From Bacteroidales bacterium (lineage in GTDB: Bacteria > Bacteroidota > Bacteroidia > Bacteroidales > JAADJA01), in NCBI GenBank assembly GCA_016933115.1, contig JAFGBL010000172.1:1-64000 (forward strand): a DNA stretch of 64,000 bases, given 5' to 3'. Within the stretch, counting starts at the first letter, position 1. Every line of letters starts with the position of its first letter. The notes beneath the pieces were generated by a model. It was not told the DNA's origin. It did no database searches and saw only the letters and a list, made by a program, of their open reading frames with translations. The position numbers were made by a program, and so were the translations under genes. Shown here piece after piece: positions 9,230 to 19,186 of the stretch.

Positions 9230-10675
9230 ATGGGAAACGAAAACAACATATTGGATCAGGTAACACAAGGTGAATATAAATATGGATTTTATACGGATAT
9301 AGAAACCGATATAGCCCCGAAAGGACTCAATGAAGGGATTATCAGGTTGATTTCTCAAAAAAAGAACGAACCTGAATTTATGCTGGAGTTCCGTTTAAAA
9401 GCCTTCGAGAAATGGAAAACCATGAAACAGCCCAATTGGGCGCACCTGAGTATTCCTCCTATCGATTACCAGGATATCAGTTATTATGCGGCTCCGAAAA
9501 AGAAAAAAGAGATCGGCAGTCTTGATGAGGTAGATCCTGAATTGCTTGATACATTTAACAAACTCGGTATTTCCCTGGAAGAGCAAAAAAGACTCACCGG
9601 AGTGGCAGTTGATGCTGTTTTTGATAGTGTTTCGGTAAAGACCACTTTCCGCGGTACATTAGAAAAGCATGGGATCATTTTTTGTTCCTTCAGCGAAGCC
9701 GTTCAGAATCATCCTGATCTCATAAAAAAATATATGGGATCGGTAGTACCGGCCGGGGATAACTATTTTGCAGCACTCAATTCAGCCGTTTTTACCGATG
9801 GATCGTTCTGCTACATCCCACCGGGAGTGAGATGCCCGGTTGAGCTTTCAACCTATTTCAGGATCAATACGGCTGGGACCGGACAATTTGAAAGAACGCT
9901 GATCGTTGCTGATGAAGGAAGCTACGTAAGTTACATGGAAGGCTGTACTGCACCCATGCGTGATGAAAATCAGTTGCATGCGGCCGTCGTCGAAATCGTT
10001 GCTTTAAAAGACGCTGTAGTAAAATATTCGACTGTTCAAAATTGGTATCCCGGAGATAAAAACGGTAAAGGGGGTGTTTACAATTTCGTCACCAAAAGAG
10101 GGATGTGCAAGGGAAGCCATTCCAAAATTTCATGGACACAGGTTGAAACGGGATCAGCCATTACCTGGAAATATCCAAGTTGTATTTTACTGGGGGATTA
10201 TTCGGTAGGTGAGTTTTATTCCGTTGCTGTCACCAATAACCACCAGCAAGCCGATACCGGCTCAAAAATGACCCACATCGGCAAGAATACTAAAAGTACG
10301 ATCATATCAAAAGGTATTTCAGCTGGGGTGAGCAATAACAGTTACCGTGGATTGGTAAAAATCAGCCGCAGGGCAGAGAATTCAAGGAATTTCAGCCAGT
10401 GCGATTCGTTGTTGCTGGGGGATAAATGCGGTGCACATACCTTCCCATATATCGATACACAAAACAGTTCGTCCATTGTAGAGCATGAAGCCACTACCTC
10501 AAAAATTTCGGATGATCAGTTGTTTTACTGCCTGCAAAGGGGAATTGACACGGAAAAAGCCATTGGCCTCATCGTCAACGGATACGCTAAGGAGGTATTA
10601 AAACAGCTTCCTATGGAATTTGCAGTTGAAGCGCAAAAATTGCTTTCAATCAGCCTTGAAGGAAGTGTTGGATAA
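9230..10675 (+). CDS. sufB: Fe-S cluster assembly scaffold protein SufB
   Basis: A 481-residue SufB. With SufC and SufD it forms the cytoplasmic scaffold on which [4Fe-4S] clusters are built. Family blocks include [35 protein letters not shown], the beta-helix region [19 protein letters not shown], and the cluster-linked [15 protein letters not shown] segment near the C-terminus. Length is normal. It is the first of six genes (sufB, C, D, S, E and a DUF59 gene) with short gaps, so it is almost certainly the operon head, behind a Bacteroidota-type -7 element. Confidence 0.97.
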   Translation: MGNENNILDQVTQGEYKYGFYTDIETDIAPKGLNEGIIRLISQKKNEPEFMLEFRLKAFEKWKTMKQPNWAHLSIPPIDYQDISYYAAPKKKKEIGSLDEVDPELLDTFNKLGISLEEQKRLTGVAVDAVFDSVSVKTTFRGTLEKHGIIFCSFSEAVQNHPDLIKKYMGSVVPAGDNYFAALNSAVFTDGSFCYIPPGVRCPVELSTYFRINTAGTGQFERTLIVADEGSYVSYMEGCTAPMRDENQLHAAVVEIVALKDAVVKYSTVQNWYPGDKNGKGGVYNFVTKRGMCKGSHSKISWTQVETGSAITWKYPSCILLGDYSVGEFYSVAVTNNHQQADTGSKMTHIGKNTKSTIISKGISAGVSNNSYRGLVKISRRAENSRNFSQCDSLLLGDKCGAHTFPYIDTQNSSSIVEHEATTSKISDDQLFYCLQRGIDTEKAIGLIVNGYAKEVLKQLPMEFAVEAQKLLSISLEGSVG

Positions 10676-10711
10676 TTAATAAGATTTCGAATTAAAAAAA
10701 TAGAATCAGTA

Positions 10712-11461
10712 ATGTTGAAAATAAAAAACTTGCATGTCTCCATTGAAGGGAAAGAAATTTTGAGGGGACTGAACCTGGAAGTTAATCCCGGGGAAGTGCA
10801 TGCGGTAATGGGACCCAACGGAACCGGAAAAAGCACCCTGGCTCTGGTGATTACCGGGCGCGAAGGATACGAAATAACCGAAGGTGAAATCACATATAAA
10901 GGAAAAGACCTGTTTGAACTATCCACAGAAGAAAGGGCACTTGAGGGCATTTTTCTCGGATTTCAATATCCGGTGGAAATTCCGGGAGTCAGCATGACCA
11001 ACTTCATGCGTACGGCTCTGAACGAACACAGAAAATACAGAGGTCTGGATCCAATATCGGCAGCCGATTTCCTGGCAAGGATGGAAGAAAAGAGAAAACT
11101 GGTAGACATCCATGACAAGCTCACAAACAGGTCGGTAAACGAAGGGTTTTCGGGTGGTGAGAAGAAAAGGAATGAAATTTTCCAAATGGCTATTCTTGAA
11201 CCATCGCTGGCTATTTTGGACGAAACCGATTCGGGCCTCGACATTGATGCTTTGAAGGTTGTGGCAAACGGAGTAAACAAATTACGTTCGAAAGATAATT
11301 CTACCATTATAATTACCCACTATCAGAGATTGCTTGAGCACATCATTCCTGATTTTGTGCATGTATTGTTCGACGGAAGGATAGTAAAATCTGGCGGTAA
11401 GGAACTGGCTCTTGAATTGGAACAGAAAGGATATGAGTGGCTTAAAGCAGAGGCAGTTTAA
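10712..11461 (+). CDS. sufC: Fe-S assembly ATPase SufC
   Basis: A 249-residue ABC-type ATPase that powers the SufBCD scaffold. It has Walker A GPNGTGKST (residues 34-42), the signature FSGGEKKRNE, Walker B plus LAILDETDSGLDID, and the switch His in ITHYQRLL. The SGLDIDALK segment is typical of SufC and separates it from transport ATPases; there is no membrane partner nearby. It sits between sufB and sufD with gaps of 36 and 21 bases. Confidence 0.97.
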   Translation: MLKIKNLHVSIEGKEILRGLNLEVNPGEVHAVMGPNGTGKSTLALVITGREGYEITEGEITYKGKDLFELSTEERALEGIFLGFQYPVEIPGVSMTNFMRTALNEHRKYRGLDPISAADFLARMEEKRKLVDIHDKLTNRSVNEGFSGGEKKRNEIFQMAILEPSLAILDETDSGLDIDALKVVANGVNKLRSKDNSTIIITHYQRLLEHIIPDFVHVLFDGRIVKSGGKELALELEQKGYEWLKAEAV

Positions 11462-11482
11462 ATTTATAGGATTAATTGTTTT

Positions 11483-12880
11483 ATGGAAACTGAATTGAAA
11501 GAAAAAATAACCGGACTTTTCGAAAAGAACAGGGAACGCATATTTTCAAACGATCCTCCTGAGATATCACATTTGCGGGAAGAATCATTCAACCGGTTCC
11601 TGGAACTGGATTTCCCTTCAACGCGACTGGAAGGGTGGAAAAATACTGATCTGAAGAAAGTGCTTGGGCGTGATTATAATTTTTATTTCGAACCTTTGGA
11701 TGAAAAAATCGATTTTGATAAAATTTTCCAGTGTGAGGTTCCCGACTTTGATACGCACATTATTTCATTATACAACGGATGGTATATTTACCGCGACAAA
11801 CCACTGGTGAAACTGCCAAATGGAACGATTATAGGGAGTTTTGCAAAGGCATTGAAAGAATATCCTGAAATCGTCCTTAAACATTTTAACAAATATGCCA
11901 AAAACCGGGTAAATGGTCTCAATGCACTGAACACCGCTTACGCGCAGGATGGAGTTTTTATTTATGTGCCTGATGGAGTTGAAGCCTATAAAACCATTCA
12001 GATGGTGAATGTGCTGAACCGGGAGGATGATCTTTTCGTTCAAAACAGAAACCTGGTGGTTTTAGGAAAAAACAGTAAGCTGACCCTTGTGCATTGCGAT
12101 GATTCTCATAATTTCAAATCCAGCTTTACAAATTCGGTTACTGAAATTTATTTGGATGAGGGTTCATACCTTAATCATTATAAACTCCAGAACCTGAATA
12201 ACAATACCTCACTCATCAACTCAACTTTTTTCCAACAGGAAAAGGACAGTAATCTATCGACTTTTGCAATCTCCCTCAATGGCGGATTAATCCGGAACGA
12301 CCTGAATATTACGTTGAATGGTTCTGGCAGTAATGCTGATGTTTTCGGTTTGTACCTGGTGGATAAGGAACAACATGTCGATAACCAGGTATATATCGAT
12401 CATGCCAAACCAAATTGTACTTCCAACGAATTGTTTAAAGGAATACTGGATGATCAGGGAAGCGCGGTTTTTAACGGCCATATCCTGGTTAGGAAAGATG
12501 CTCAGAAAACCAATGCTTACCAAACGAACAGAAATATTCTGTTAACGGATAAAGCTACAGTGAATTCCAAACCATTTCTGGAAATTTATGCTGATGATGT
12601 AAGATGTAGCCATGGTGCAACGGTAGGCCAGTTGGATGACAATGCCATGTTTTACATCAAATCGAGGGGTATCAGCGAATACAATGCAAAACTGCTGTTA
12701 ATGTACGCTTTTGCAGCCGAAGTGATCAACCGGATTTCAATTGCACCCTTAAAGGACCGGATCGATGACCTCGTAAAGAAAAGGCTTCGGGGCGAACTGG
12801 CTGTTTGCGATCAATGTGTATTGCATTGCAAAAATCAGGAAAAGAAGTATGAGTTCAACATTGATATGAGTAAAATATAA
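11483..12880 (+). CDS. sufD: Fe-S cluster assembly protein SufD
   Basis: A 465-residue SufD, the SufB paralogue of the scaffold. It has the helical N-terminus (SFNRFLELDFPSTRLEGWKN), the beta-helix core and the C-terminal block HGATVGQLDDNAMFY with the conserved His. The C-terminus carries a CX2CX3C cluster (AVCDQCVLHC), which could bind metal or simply be a lineage feature. The sufS start codon follows after 11 bases. Confidence 0.95.
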   Translation: METELKEKITGLFEKNRERIFSNDPPEISHLREESFNRFLELDFPSTRLEGWKNTDLKKVLGRDYNFYFEPLDEKIDFDKIFQCEVPDFDTHIISLYNGWYIYRDKPLVKLPNGTIIGSFAKALKEYPEIVLKHFNKYAKNRVNGLNALNTAYAQDGVFIYVPDGVEAYKTIQMVNVLNREDDLFVQNRNLVVLGKNSKLTLVHCDDSHNFKSSFTNSVTEIYLDEGSYLNHYKLQNLNNNTSLINSTFFQQEKDSNLSTFAISLNGGLIRNDLNITLNGSGSNADVFGLYLVDKEQHVDNQVYIDHAKPNCTSNELFKGILDDQGSAVFNGHILVRKDAQKTNAYQTNRNILLTDKATVNSKPFLEIYADDVRCSHGATVGQLDDNAMFYIKSRGISEYNAKLLLMYAFAAEVINRISIAPLKDRIDDLVKKRLRGELAVCDQCVLHCKNQEKKYEFNIDMSKI

Positions 12881-12891
12881 AAAAACTTGAT

Positions 12892-14112
12892 TTGAACTTC
12901 GATGTAGAGAAAATCAGAAAAGATTTTCCGGCTTTGAACCAGGAAGTTTACGGAAAGCCGCTGGTTTATTTCGATAACGCTGCAACATCGCAAAAACCAA
13001 GGGTTGTCATCGATACCCTGGTCAGTTATTATTCAGGCATCAACAGCAATGTTCACCGGGGTGTTCATTACCTGAGCCAGCAGGCGACCGAGGCATTTGA
13101 GCAAACTCGCGACCTAATCAGAGATTACATCCATGCAAAAAGTAACTCCGAAATCATCATCACCAAAGGGGCTACCGATTCAATTAACCTGGTGGCCAAC
13201 TCTTTCGGGAGGCATTTTTTTAAACCTGGAGATGAAGTTATTATTTCAGCAACCGAACATCACGCCAATATCGTTCCGTGGCAAGTGATCTGCAAGGATA
13301 CAGGCTCAAAACTGAAAGTGATCCCCACCGATGAAAACGGAAATTTGAATTTGGATTCATTCAAAGGATTGATCTCACACAAAACGAAGATCATTTCAGT
13401 CGGTCATATTTCCAATGCACTGGGTGTCGTGAATCCTATCAGGGAAATTATTAGAATCGCACATCAAAATAACATTCCGGTAATGATCGATGGTGCACAG
13501 GGCATTGTTCACAGGGAAGTGGATGTTCAGGAACTGGATTGCGATTTTTACTGTTTTTCGAGCCATAAGTTTTATGGCCCCATGGGAGTCGGCATTTTGT
13601 ACGGCAGGGAAAAATTCCTTGAGCAAATGCCTCCCTATCAAACCGGCGGTGAAATGATCAAAAGCGTAACATTTGAAAATACCACATTCAATGAACTGCC
13701 TTTTAAATTTGAAACAGGAACTCCCAATGTAGCCGGGGTGATCGGTTTTGGAGCTGCCCTGGAGTACATCAAAAAAATCGGGATGCCTGATATCATCAGC
13801 TATGAAGATGATCTGCTGAAGTATGCACTAAAGAAGCTCAACAATTTGGATTACTTGCAGATTTATGGTAATTCACAGGAGCGTGCCGGAGTTATTTCCT
13901 TTAACCTGAAAGATATACACCCTTACGATGCAGGAACAATTATCGACAAATTCGGTATCGCGGTCAGAACCGGCAACCATTGTGCTCAACCTGTTATGGA
14001 CTTCCTTGGGACAACGGGTACTATCAGGGCTTCAATGGCGTTTTATAATACAAGGGAAGAGGTCGACCGCCTGTTGGTTGCCATCGAAAAGGTAAAGGAA
14101 ATGTTCGGTTAA
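12892..14112 (+). CDS. sufS: cysteine desulfurase SufS
   Basis: A 406-residue PLP-dependent group II cysteine desulfurase that removes sulfur from L-cysteine as a persulfide for Fe-S assembly. The PLP Lys is in SSHKFYGPMGVG and the persulfide Cys in RTGNHCAQP. The YFDNAATSQKP opening and NVHRGVHYLSQQAT are family marks. Translation appears to begin at a TTG (12892), giving MNFDVEKIRKDFPALNQ, which aligns with the usual N-terminus; there is no ATG before the conserved region. Confidence 0.95.
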   Translation: MNFDVEKIRKDFPALNQEVYGKPLVYFDNAATSQKPRVVIDTLVSYYSGINSNVHRGVHYLSQQATEAFEQTRDLIRDYIHAKSNSEIIITKGATDSINLVANSFGRHFFKPGDEVIISATEHHANIVPWQVICKDTGSKLKVIPTDENGNLNLDSFKGLISHKTKIISVGHISNALGVVNPIREIIRIAHQNNIPVMIDGAQGIVHREVDVQELDCDFYCFSSHKFYGPMGVGILYGREKFLEQMPPYQTGGEMIKSVTFENTTFNELPFKFETGTPNVAGVIGFGAALEYIKKIGMPDIISYEDDLLKYALKKLNNLDYLQIYGNSQERAGVISFNLKDIHPYDAGTIIDKFGIAVRTGNHCAQPVMDFLGTTGTIRASMAFYNTREEVDRLLVAIEKVKEMFG

Positions 14113-14136
14113 TGGTTAACTTTGTAAAAAAAAATT

Positions 14137-14568
14137 GTGACTATCACTGAAAAAGAACATCAAGTTATAGAGGAATTCAGCCTGTTCGACGACTGGATGG
14201 ATAAATACAACTACCTGATCGAAATGGGCAAAACGACACCAATAATCGATGAGAAGTTCAAAACTGAGCAGTATCTTATTTCCGGATGTCAGTCAAGGGT
14301 TTGGTTATCGGCGGAAATGGCAGACGGGAAAGTTATTTTTAAAGCCGATAGTGACGCCGTGATCACCAAAGGAATAGTTAATCTGCTGATCCGGGTGCTT
14401 TCGAATCAAACACCAGAGGATATTCTGGCAACCGATATGGAATTCGTTGACAAAATCGGGTTAAAGGAACACCTGTCCCCTACCCGCTCCAACGGGCTGA
14501 CTTCCATGATCAAACAAATGAAACTATATGCACTGGTTTATAAAACTAAAAAGGAACAACAAAACTAA
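14137..14568 (+). CDS. sufE: sulfur acceptor protein SufE
   Basis: A 143-residue SufE, which takes the persulfide sulfur from SufS and delivers it to the scaffold. The active-site Cys lies in the conserved SGCQSRVWL, and the N-terminal DDWMDKYNYLIEMGK helix is typical. The start is a GTG at 14137; no ATG occurs before the conserved part. It follows sufS by 24 bases and precedes the DUF59 gene by 11, in the same operon. Confidence 0.95.
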   Translation: MTITEKEHQVIEEFSLFDDWMDKYNYLIEMGKTTPIIDEKFKTEQYLISGCQSRVWLSAEMADGKVIFKADSDAVITKGIVNLLIRVLSNQTPEDILATDMEFVDKIGLKEHLSPTRSNGLTSMIKQMKLYALVYKTKKEQQN

Positions 14569-14579
14569 ACGCTTAAACC

Positions 14580-14903
14580 ATGGCGACTGAAATAACAAAA
14601 AATATACTGGGTGATGCCATAGTCGAAGCATTGAAAGATGTTTACGATCCTGAAATACCTGTCAATATTTGGGAACTGGGTATGATTTATGAAATAAAAG
14701 TGGACGACGAACTGAATGCACATATATTGATGACACTGACCACGCCCAACTGCCCGGTTGCCGAATCACTTCCCGAAGATGTCAAATATAAAGTCGAAGG
14801 TATTGATGGAATTAAAAATGTGAAAGTTGAAATTACCTTTGAACCGCCCTGGGATCAAAGTATGATGTCGGAAGCAGCTATGCTTGAGTTGGGTTTTCTA
14901 TAG
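14580..14903 (+). CDS. sufT: DUF59/MIP18 family Fe-S assembly protein (SufT-like)
   Basis: A 107-residue single-domain DUF59 protein with YDPEIPVNIWELGMIYE and the conserved Cys in TTPNCPVAESLP. Such proteins help mature [4Fe-4S] proteins and often end suf operons in Bacteroidota. It closes the six-gene run here, and dxs begins 92 bases further on. The exact step at which it acts is not settled for bacteria. Confidence 0.9.
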   Translation: MATEITKNILGDAIVEALKDVYDPEIPVNIWELGMIYEIKVDDELNAHILMTLTTPNCPVAESLPEDVKYKVEGIDGIKNVKVEITFEPPWDQSMMSEAAMLELGFL

Positions 14904-14995
14904 CATTACAAAGCGGGATTTTCCAAAATAATATTAGTTTTGTTTGAAAGTTGCAGGTCGGATTTAATTTCAAATTTTAGAGGATAAGAAACGAT

Positions 14996-16894
14996 ATGAC
15001 CCCGGTAAAAGGTGAGTTATTGGCTAAAATTAATTTACCGGAAGACCTTAGAATGCTTCCGGAAGATGATTTGCCGCAATTGTGCGATGAGGTCAGGGAA
15101 TTTATCATAGATGTTATATCGGCCAACCCTGGCCATTTGGCAGCCAGCCTGGGAGCAGTGGAACTGGCAGTCGCCATCCATTACGTTTTCGACACTCCCA
15201 ACGACAAACTTATCTGGGATGTGGGGCACCAGGCATATGCGCACAAAATACTCACCGGTCGGAAAGATGTTTTTTATACCAACCGAAAACTTGGTGGGAT
15301 CAGTGGGTTTCCAAAAATAAAGGAAAGCAAATACGATGCCTTCGGGACGGGCCATTCATCCACTTCCATTTCGGCGGCTCTTGGGATGGCCGTGGCCAGC
15401 TCGCTTCAGGATAAAAACGGCCAACAACACATAGCCGTGATCGGTGACGGTGCCATGACCGGTGGTATGGCCATGGAAGCCCTGAACAATGCAGGAGTTT
15501 CCAAAGCCAATTTGTTGGTGATTTTAAATGACAACCGGATTGCCATCGACACCAATGTGGGGGCCATGAAGGAATACCTCGTCGGGATAACCACTTCACG
15601 CTCCTACAACAGATTTAAAGATTTGGTATGGAAAATCATGGGTGGAAATACACAGTACGGAGCCAACTCCAGGGCAATCGTCAAACAACTTGGGAACGCC
15701 GTGAAGTCATCCATCCTAAAGAAAAGCAACCTGTTCGAAGCCTTTAATTTCAGGTATTTCGGGCCAACAGACGGTCATGATGTCGTTCGAATGGTTAAGC
15801 TGTTAAGAGATTTACAAAGGATACCGGGTCCCAAGTTGCTGCATGTCCTGACAAAAAAGGGGAAAGGCTTATCGAATGCTGAAAACGAGCCGACGGCATA
15901 CCATTCACCCGGGCTTTTCGACCGAAAAACCGGTGAAATCAAAAAAAGCGAATGCCCGGAAAAATTACCGCCAAAATACCAGCACGTTTTTGGTAAAACA
16001 ATGATCGAACTGGCGGAACAAAATGCACGGATTGTCGGCATAACGCCAGCCATGCCTACCGGTTCATCCATGAATATGATGATGCAGGTGATGCCTCACC
16101 GGGCTTTCGATGTAGGAATTGCTGAGCAACATGCAGTGACTTTCGCTGCCGGACTTGCAACCCAGGGGATGATCCCGTTTTGCAATATTTACTCAACCTT
16201 CATGCAGCGTGCATATGACCAGTTGATCCACGATGTGGCACTTCAAAACTTGCATGTAGTTTTTTGTCTCGACCGTGGCGGACTGGTCGGTGAGGACGGA
16301 GCAACACATCATGGTGCCTTTGACCTGGCCTACCTGAGAAGCATTCCGAACATTACCATTGCGTCACCTTTGAACGAGATTGAATTGCGCAATATGATGT
16401 ACACAGCCCAGTTGGAAGGTATGGGCACTTTTTCGATCCGTTATCCGCGGGGAAGGGGAGTAATTCCTGAATGGAGACAACCCTTTGAAAAAATGGAAAT
16501 CGGAAAGGGCATCTGTATCCGGGAAGGAAAGGATATTGCAATCATAGCTATCGGGCATATCGGAAATGTCGCCCTGACAGCTGCAAAAGACCTGGAAAAG
16601 GAAGGAATATCAACGGGTGTTTACAACATGCGTTTTTTAAAACCCATCGATACGCAATTGCTTCATGATATTTTAAAGAAATTCAAAAAGATCATAACAA
16701 TTGAGGACGGGACGGTAGTTGGCGGACTTGGAAGCGCAGTTCTTGAGTTTCAAAACGATCATGGATACAATGCGAAAATTACAAGGCTCGGCATTCCCGA
16801 TAAATTCATTGAACAGGGCTCACCTGAAGAACTTTTCCGTCTCTGCGGATTTGATGCAGAAGGAATAAAATCCGAAGTGAAAAAATTGACCTAA
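14996..16894 (+). CDS. dxs: 1-deoxy-D-xylulose-5-phosphate synthase
   Basis: A 632-residue Dxs that condenses pyruvate and glyceraldehyde 3-phosphate, the entry to the MEP isoprenoid pathway and a source for thiamine and pyridoxal. It has the N-terminal SANPGHLAASLGAVELAVAIH, the TPP motif GDGAMTGGMAMEALNNAG with NDN, and the second-half motif DRGGLVGEDGATHHGAFD. All three transketolase-fold domains are complete. The last two residues and the stop codon (TTGACCTAA) lie inside a palindromic repeat that also ends the convergent gene. Confidence 0.96.
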   Translation: MTPVKGELLAKINLPEDLRMLPEDDLPQLCDEVREFIIDVISANPGHLAASLGAVELAVAIHYVFDTPNDKLIWDVGHQAYAHKILTGRKDVFYTNRKLGGISGFPKIKESKYDAFGTGHSSTSISAALGMAVASSLQDKNGQQHIAVIGDGAMTGGMAMEALNNAGVSKANLLVILNDNRIAIDTNVGAMKEYLVGITTSRSYNRFKDLVWKIMGGNTQYGANSRAIVKQLGNAVKSSILKKSNLFEAFNFRYFGPTDGHDVVRMVKLLRDLQRIPGPKLLHVLTKKGKGLSNAENEPTAYHSPGLFDRKTGEIKKSECPEKLPPKYQHVFGKTMIELAEQNARIVGITPAMPTGSSMNMMMQVMPHRAFDVGIAEQHAVTFAAGLATQGMIPFCNIYSTFMQRAYDQLIHDVALQNLHVVFCLDRGGLVGEDGATHHGAFDLAYLRSIPNITIASPLNEIELRNMMYTAQLEGMGTFSIRYPRGRGVIPEWRQPFEKMEIGKGICIREGKDIAIIAIGHIGNVALTAAKDLEKEGISTGVYNMRFLKPIDTQLLHDILKKFKKIITIEDGTVVGGLGSAVLEFQNDHGYNAKITRLGIPDKFIEQGSPEELFRLCGFDAEGIKSEVKKLT

Positions 16895-16994
16895 CAGGTC
16901 GCCTCTGACCTGTTAAATTGAATTTTTACTGGCCACCCTCTTTTCGACCTAACAGGTCTCCACGCTGCAGGCCGGTTTCGACTTGTTAGGTCAA
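16886..16994. repeat. palindromic GACCTAACAGGTC repeats at two convergent gene ends
   Basis: TTGACCTAACAGGTC at 16886-16900 and GACCTGTTA at 16907-16915 form a stem of 9 bp (TAACAGGTC/GACCTGTTA) with a 6-base loop. A second copy, GACCTAACAGGTC at 16946-16958, pairs with GACTTGTTAGGTC at 16980-16992 (one mismatch). The same TTGACCTAA supplies the final Leu-Thr-stop of dxs on the plus strand and of the DegT aminotransferase on the minus strand. The hairpins probably act as a two-way terminator. Confidence 0.75.
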
Positions 16995-18197
16995 GGTTTC
17001 TTCAACCGATTCTACAACCACATTAATAACTATTTGTACCTGTTCATCTGTTAAATCGTAATAAACCGGCAGGCTGATCACCCTGGAATAATTGTCGTAT
17101 GAACCCGGAAACTGCGCCATGTTGTATCCGGCATTTTTATAGTAGGTCATCATGGGCAGCGGAATGAAGTGGACATTTACCGTAACCCCTTTTTCATATA
17201 TCTTCTGTATCATGGCATCCCGGCGCCTCTCCGAAACATCCCTGATCCTTAATAGAAATACATGGTATGAAGATTTTTTATCGGAAGTTTCATATACCGG
17301 GAGCTCTGCCCAGCTATATTCGGCAAATGCACCGGAATAGGCATCGAAAATATGTTTCCGCCTGACCAGCATATCGCTGTCGTATCTCGCCAACTCAACC
17401 AAACCCATGGCTGCGGCAATATCTGTCATATTGAACTTATATCCGGGTTCTGTGATATCATATTTCCACCCGCCGATCTGAACCTTTGAAAAAGCATCCT
17501 TCGACTGCCCATGGAGTGATTTTATCCGAAGATAGCTGTAGATAGCCGAATTATCAAACGGTTCCGGCAGGTTAAGGCAGACTGCGCCACCTTCAGCAGT
17601 TGTAAGGTTCTTAACAGCATGAAAAGAGTAAACCGTAATGTCTGTCAGGTTCCCGGTTCGTTTTCCCTTGTAAATTCCACCGAGGGAATGCGCTGCATCG
17701 GACAGGATCAGAATCCTCCCCAATCGTTGCTGCTCTTCAGTTCGGGCACGGAATTTAGCTTTGACATCAAGTCGTTGAACCAATCGGTTCAAATCGTCAT
17801 AATCACAGGGAAATCCGGCCAGGTCAACCGGCATGATCACTTTGGTTTTGTCGGTTATGGCTTTTTCAACGGCTTTTACATCTATGTTAAAATCCTTCCC
17901 GACATCTACAAAAACCACTTTCGCACCACAATGGACAACCACGTTTGCAGTTGCCGAATAGGTGTAAGCGGGAACGATGACTTCATCACCTTCCTGAACC
18001 CCGAACCAACGCAGCATTAGTTCCAGACCTGACGATGCCGAGCTCACACACAAAGTAGCTTTTTGTCCACCAAATTCGGTCAAATTCTCTTCAAATCGTT
18101 TGACTTTCGGGCCGGTTGTGATCCAGCCCGATTTCAGTGTGTCGATCACCTCATCGATGATCTTCTGGTCCATGCGGGGTGGGGAAAATGGAATCAT
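16986..18197 (-). CDS. DegT/DnrJ/EryC1/StrS family sugar aminotransferase
   Basis: A 403-residue PLP-dependent aminotransferase of the type that makes amino sugars for surface polysaccharides. It has PFSPPRMDQ at the start, the PLP Lys in SFHAVKNLTTAEGGAV, and a C-terminal substrate loop with NVHFIPLPMMTYY. The donor is expected to be glutamate and the acceptor a nucleotide-linked keto sugar; which one is not readable, and no sugar-modifying gene flanks it. It follows purC, 38 bases away across a short heptamer array, and its stop codon is inside the GACCTAACAGGTC palindrome. Confidence 0.85.
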   Translation of the reverse strand: MIPFSPPRMDQKIIDEVIDTLKSGWITTGPKVKRFEENLTEFGGQKATLCVSSASSGLELMLRWFGVQEGDEVIVPAYTYSATANVVVHCGAKVVFVDVGKDFNIDVKAVEKAITDKTKVIMPVDLAGFPCDYDDLNRLVQRLDVKAKFRARTEEQQRLGRILILSDAAHSLGGIYKGKRTGNLTDITVYSFHAVKNLTTAEGGAVCLNLPEPFDNSAIYSYLRIKSLHGQSKDAFSKVQIGGWKYDITEPGYKFNMTDIAAAMGLVELARYDSDMLVRRKHIFDAYSGAFAEYSWAELPVYETSDKKSSYHVFLLRIRDVSERRRDAMIQKIYEKGVTVNVHFIPLPMMTYYKNAGYNMAQFPGSYDNYSRVISLPVYYDLTDEQVQIVINVVVESVEETLT

Positions 18198-18203
18198 AAA
18201 GCA

Positions 18204-18231
18204 GTTTGATGTTTGAAGTTTGAAGTTTGAA
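18204..18231. repeat. heptanucleotide tandem repeat (GTTTGAA)n
   Basis: Four consecutive 7-base units (GTTTGAT then three GTTTGAA) with a decayed fifth, in the 38-base gap between purC and the DegT gene. On the coding strand the unit reads TTCAAAC. Confidence 0.8.
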
Positions 18232-18235
18232 GTTA

Positions 18236-19186
18236 TTACAGGTTAGCATCCAGGAATGCCATGATATTTTTTTCGATCCGGCTGTGAATGTCTGAAGTAT
18301 CGGATTTTACAAATTTCTCTCCGGTAATTCCTTCGTACAATTCGATATAACGTTCCGAAACACTCTTTACAAAATCGTCCGTCATGAAAGGCATTTTTTG
18401 CCCGGTTAATCCCTGGAAACCCTGTGTCATCAGCCATTCCCTGACAAACTCCTTGGAAAGCTGTTTTTGTTGCTCCCCTTTGGCAAAACGCTCCTCATAG
18501 CCGCTTTTGTAAAAATAACGTGAAGAATCAGGTGTATGAATTTCATCGATCAGGTAAATCTTACCATCCTTTTTCCCGAATTCATATTTTGTATCAACCA
18601 GGATTAATCCCTTCTCATCGGCTATTTCAGAGCCACGCTGAAACAACTCTTTGGTATATTTTTCAAGTAAATTATAATCCTCCTGCGATACCAAACCCTG
18701 TTGAATGATCTCCTCCCTTGAAATATCCTCATCGTGACCTTCCTTGGCTTTGGTGGTCGGTGTTACGATGGGTTCAGGAAATTGCTGGTGTTCCTTCATC
18801 CCATCCGGGATAGGGACACCGCAAATCTCGCGTGCACCTTTTTTATAGGTTCTCCATGAACTCCCGGTCAAATATCCGCGGATGATCATTTCAACAGGAA
18901 AAGGCTCACAGAAATGGCCGATTGTGACCATGGGATCGGGAGTGGCAATTTTCCAGTTGGGACAAATATCGTTTGTCATATCCAAAAATTTGGCTGCAAT
19001 TTGATTCAACATCTGGCCCTTGTAAGGTATCCCTTTTGGTAAAACGACATCGAAAGCTGAAATCCGGTCCGTTGCGATCATCACCAGGAAACGGTTATCG
19101 ATATTATAAACATCCCTCACTTTTCCCTTATAAACACTCTTTTGACGTGGAAAATTAAAATCGGTTTTTGTGATTGCATTACTCAT
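18236..19186 (-). CDS. purC: phosphoribosylaminoimidazole-succinocarboxamide synthase
   Basis: A 316-residue SAICAR synthetase, which joins aspartate to CAIR in purine synthesis. It has [29 protein letters not shown], the [13 protein letters not shown] and [11 protein letters not shown] blocks, and [13 protein letters not shown]. It is of the longer (about 300-residue) subclass rather than the 240-residue E. coli form, as usual in Bacteroidota. Its start overlaps the phoH stop by 8 bases, so the two are translationally coupled. Confidence 0.96.
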   Translation of the reverse strand: MSNAITKTDFNFPRQKSVYKGKVRDVYNIDNRFLVMIATDRISAFDVVLPKGIPYKGQMLNQIAAKFLDMTNDICPNWKIATPDPMVTIGHFCEPFPVEMIIRGYLTGSSWRTYKKGAREICGVPIPDGMKEHQQFPEPIVTPTTKAKEGHDEDISREEIIQQGLVSQEDYNLLEKYTKELFQRGSEIADEKGLILVDTKYEFGKKDGKIYLIDEIHTPDSSRYFYKSGYEERFAKGEQQKQLSKEFVREWLMTQGFQGLTGQKMPFMTDDFVKSVSERYIELYEGITGEKFVKSDTSDIHSRIEKNIMAFLDANL

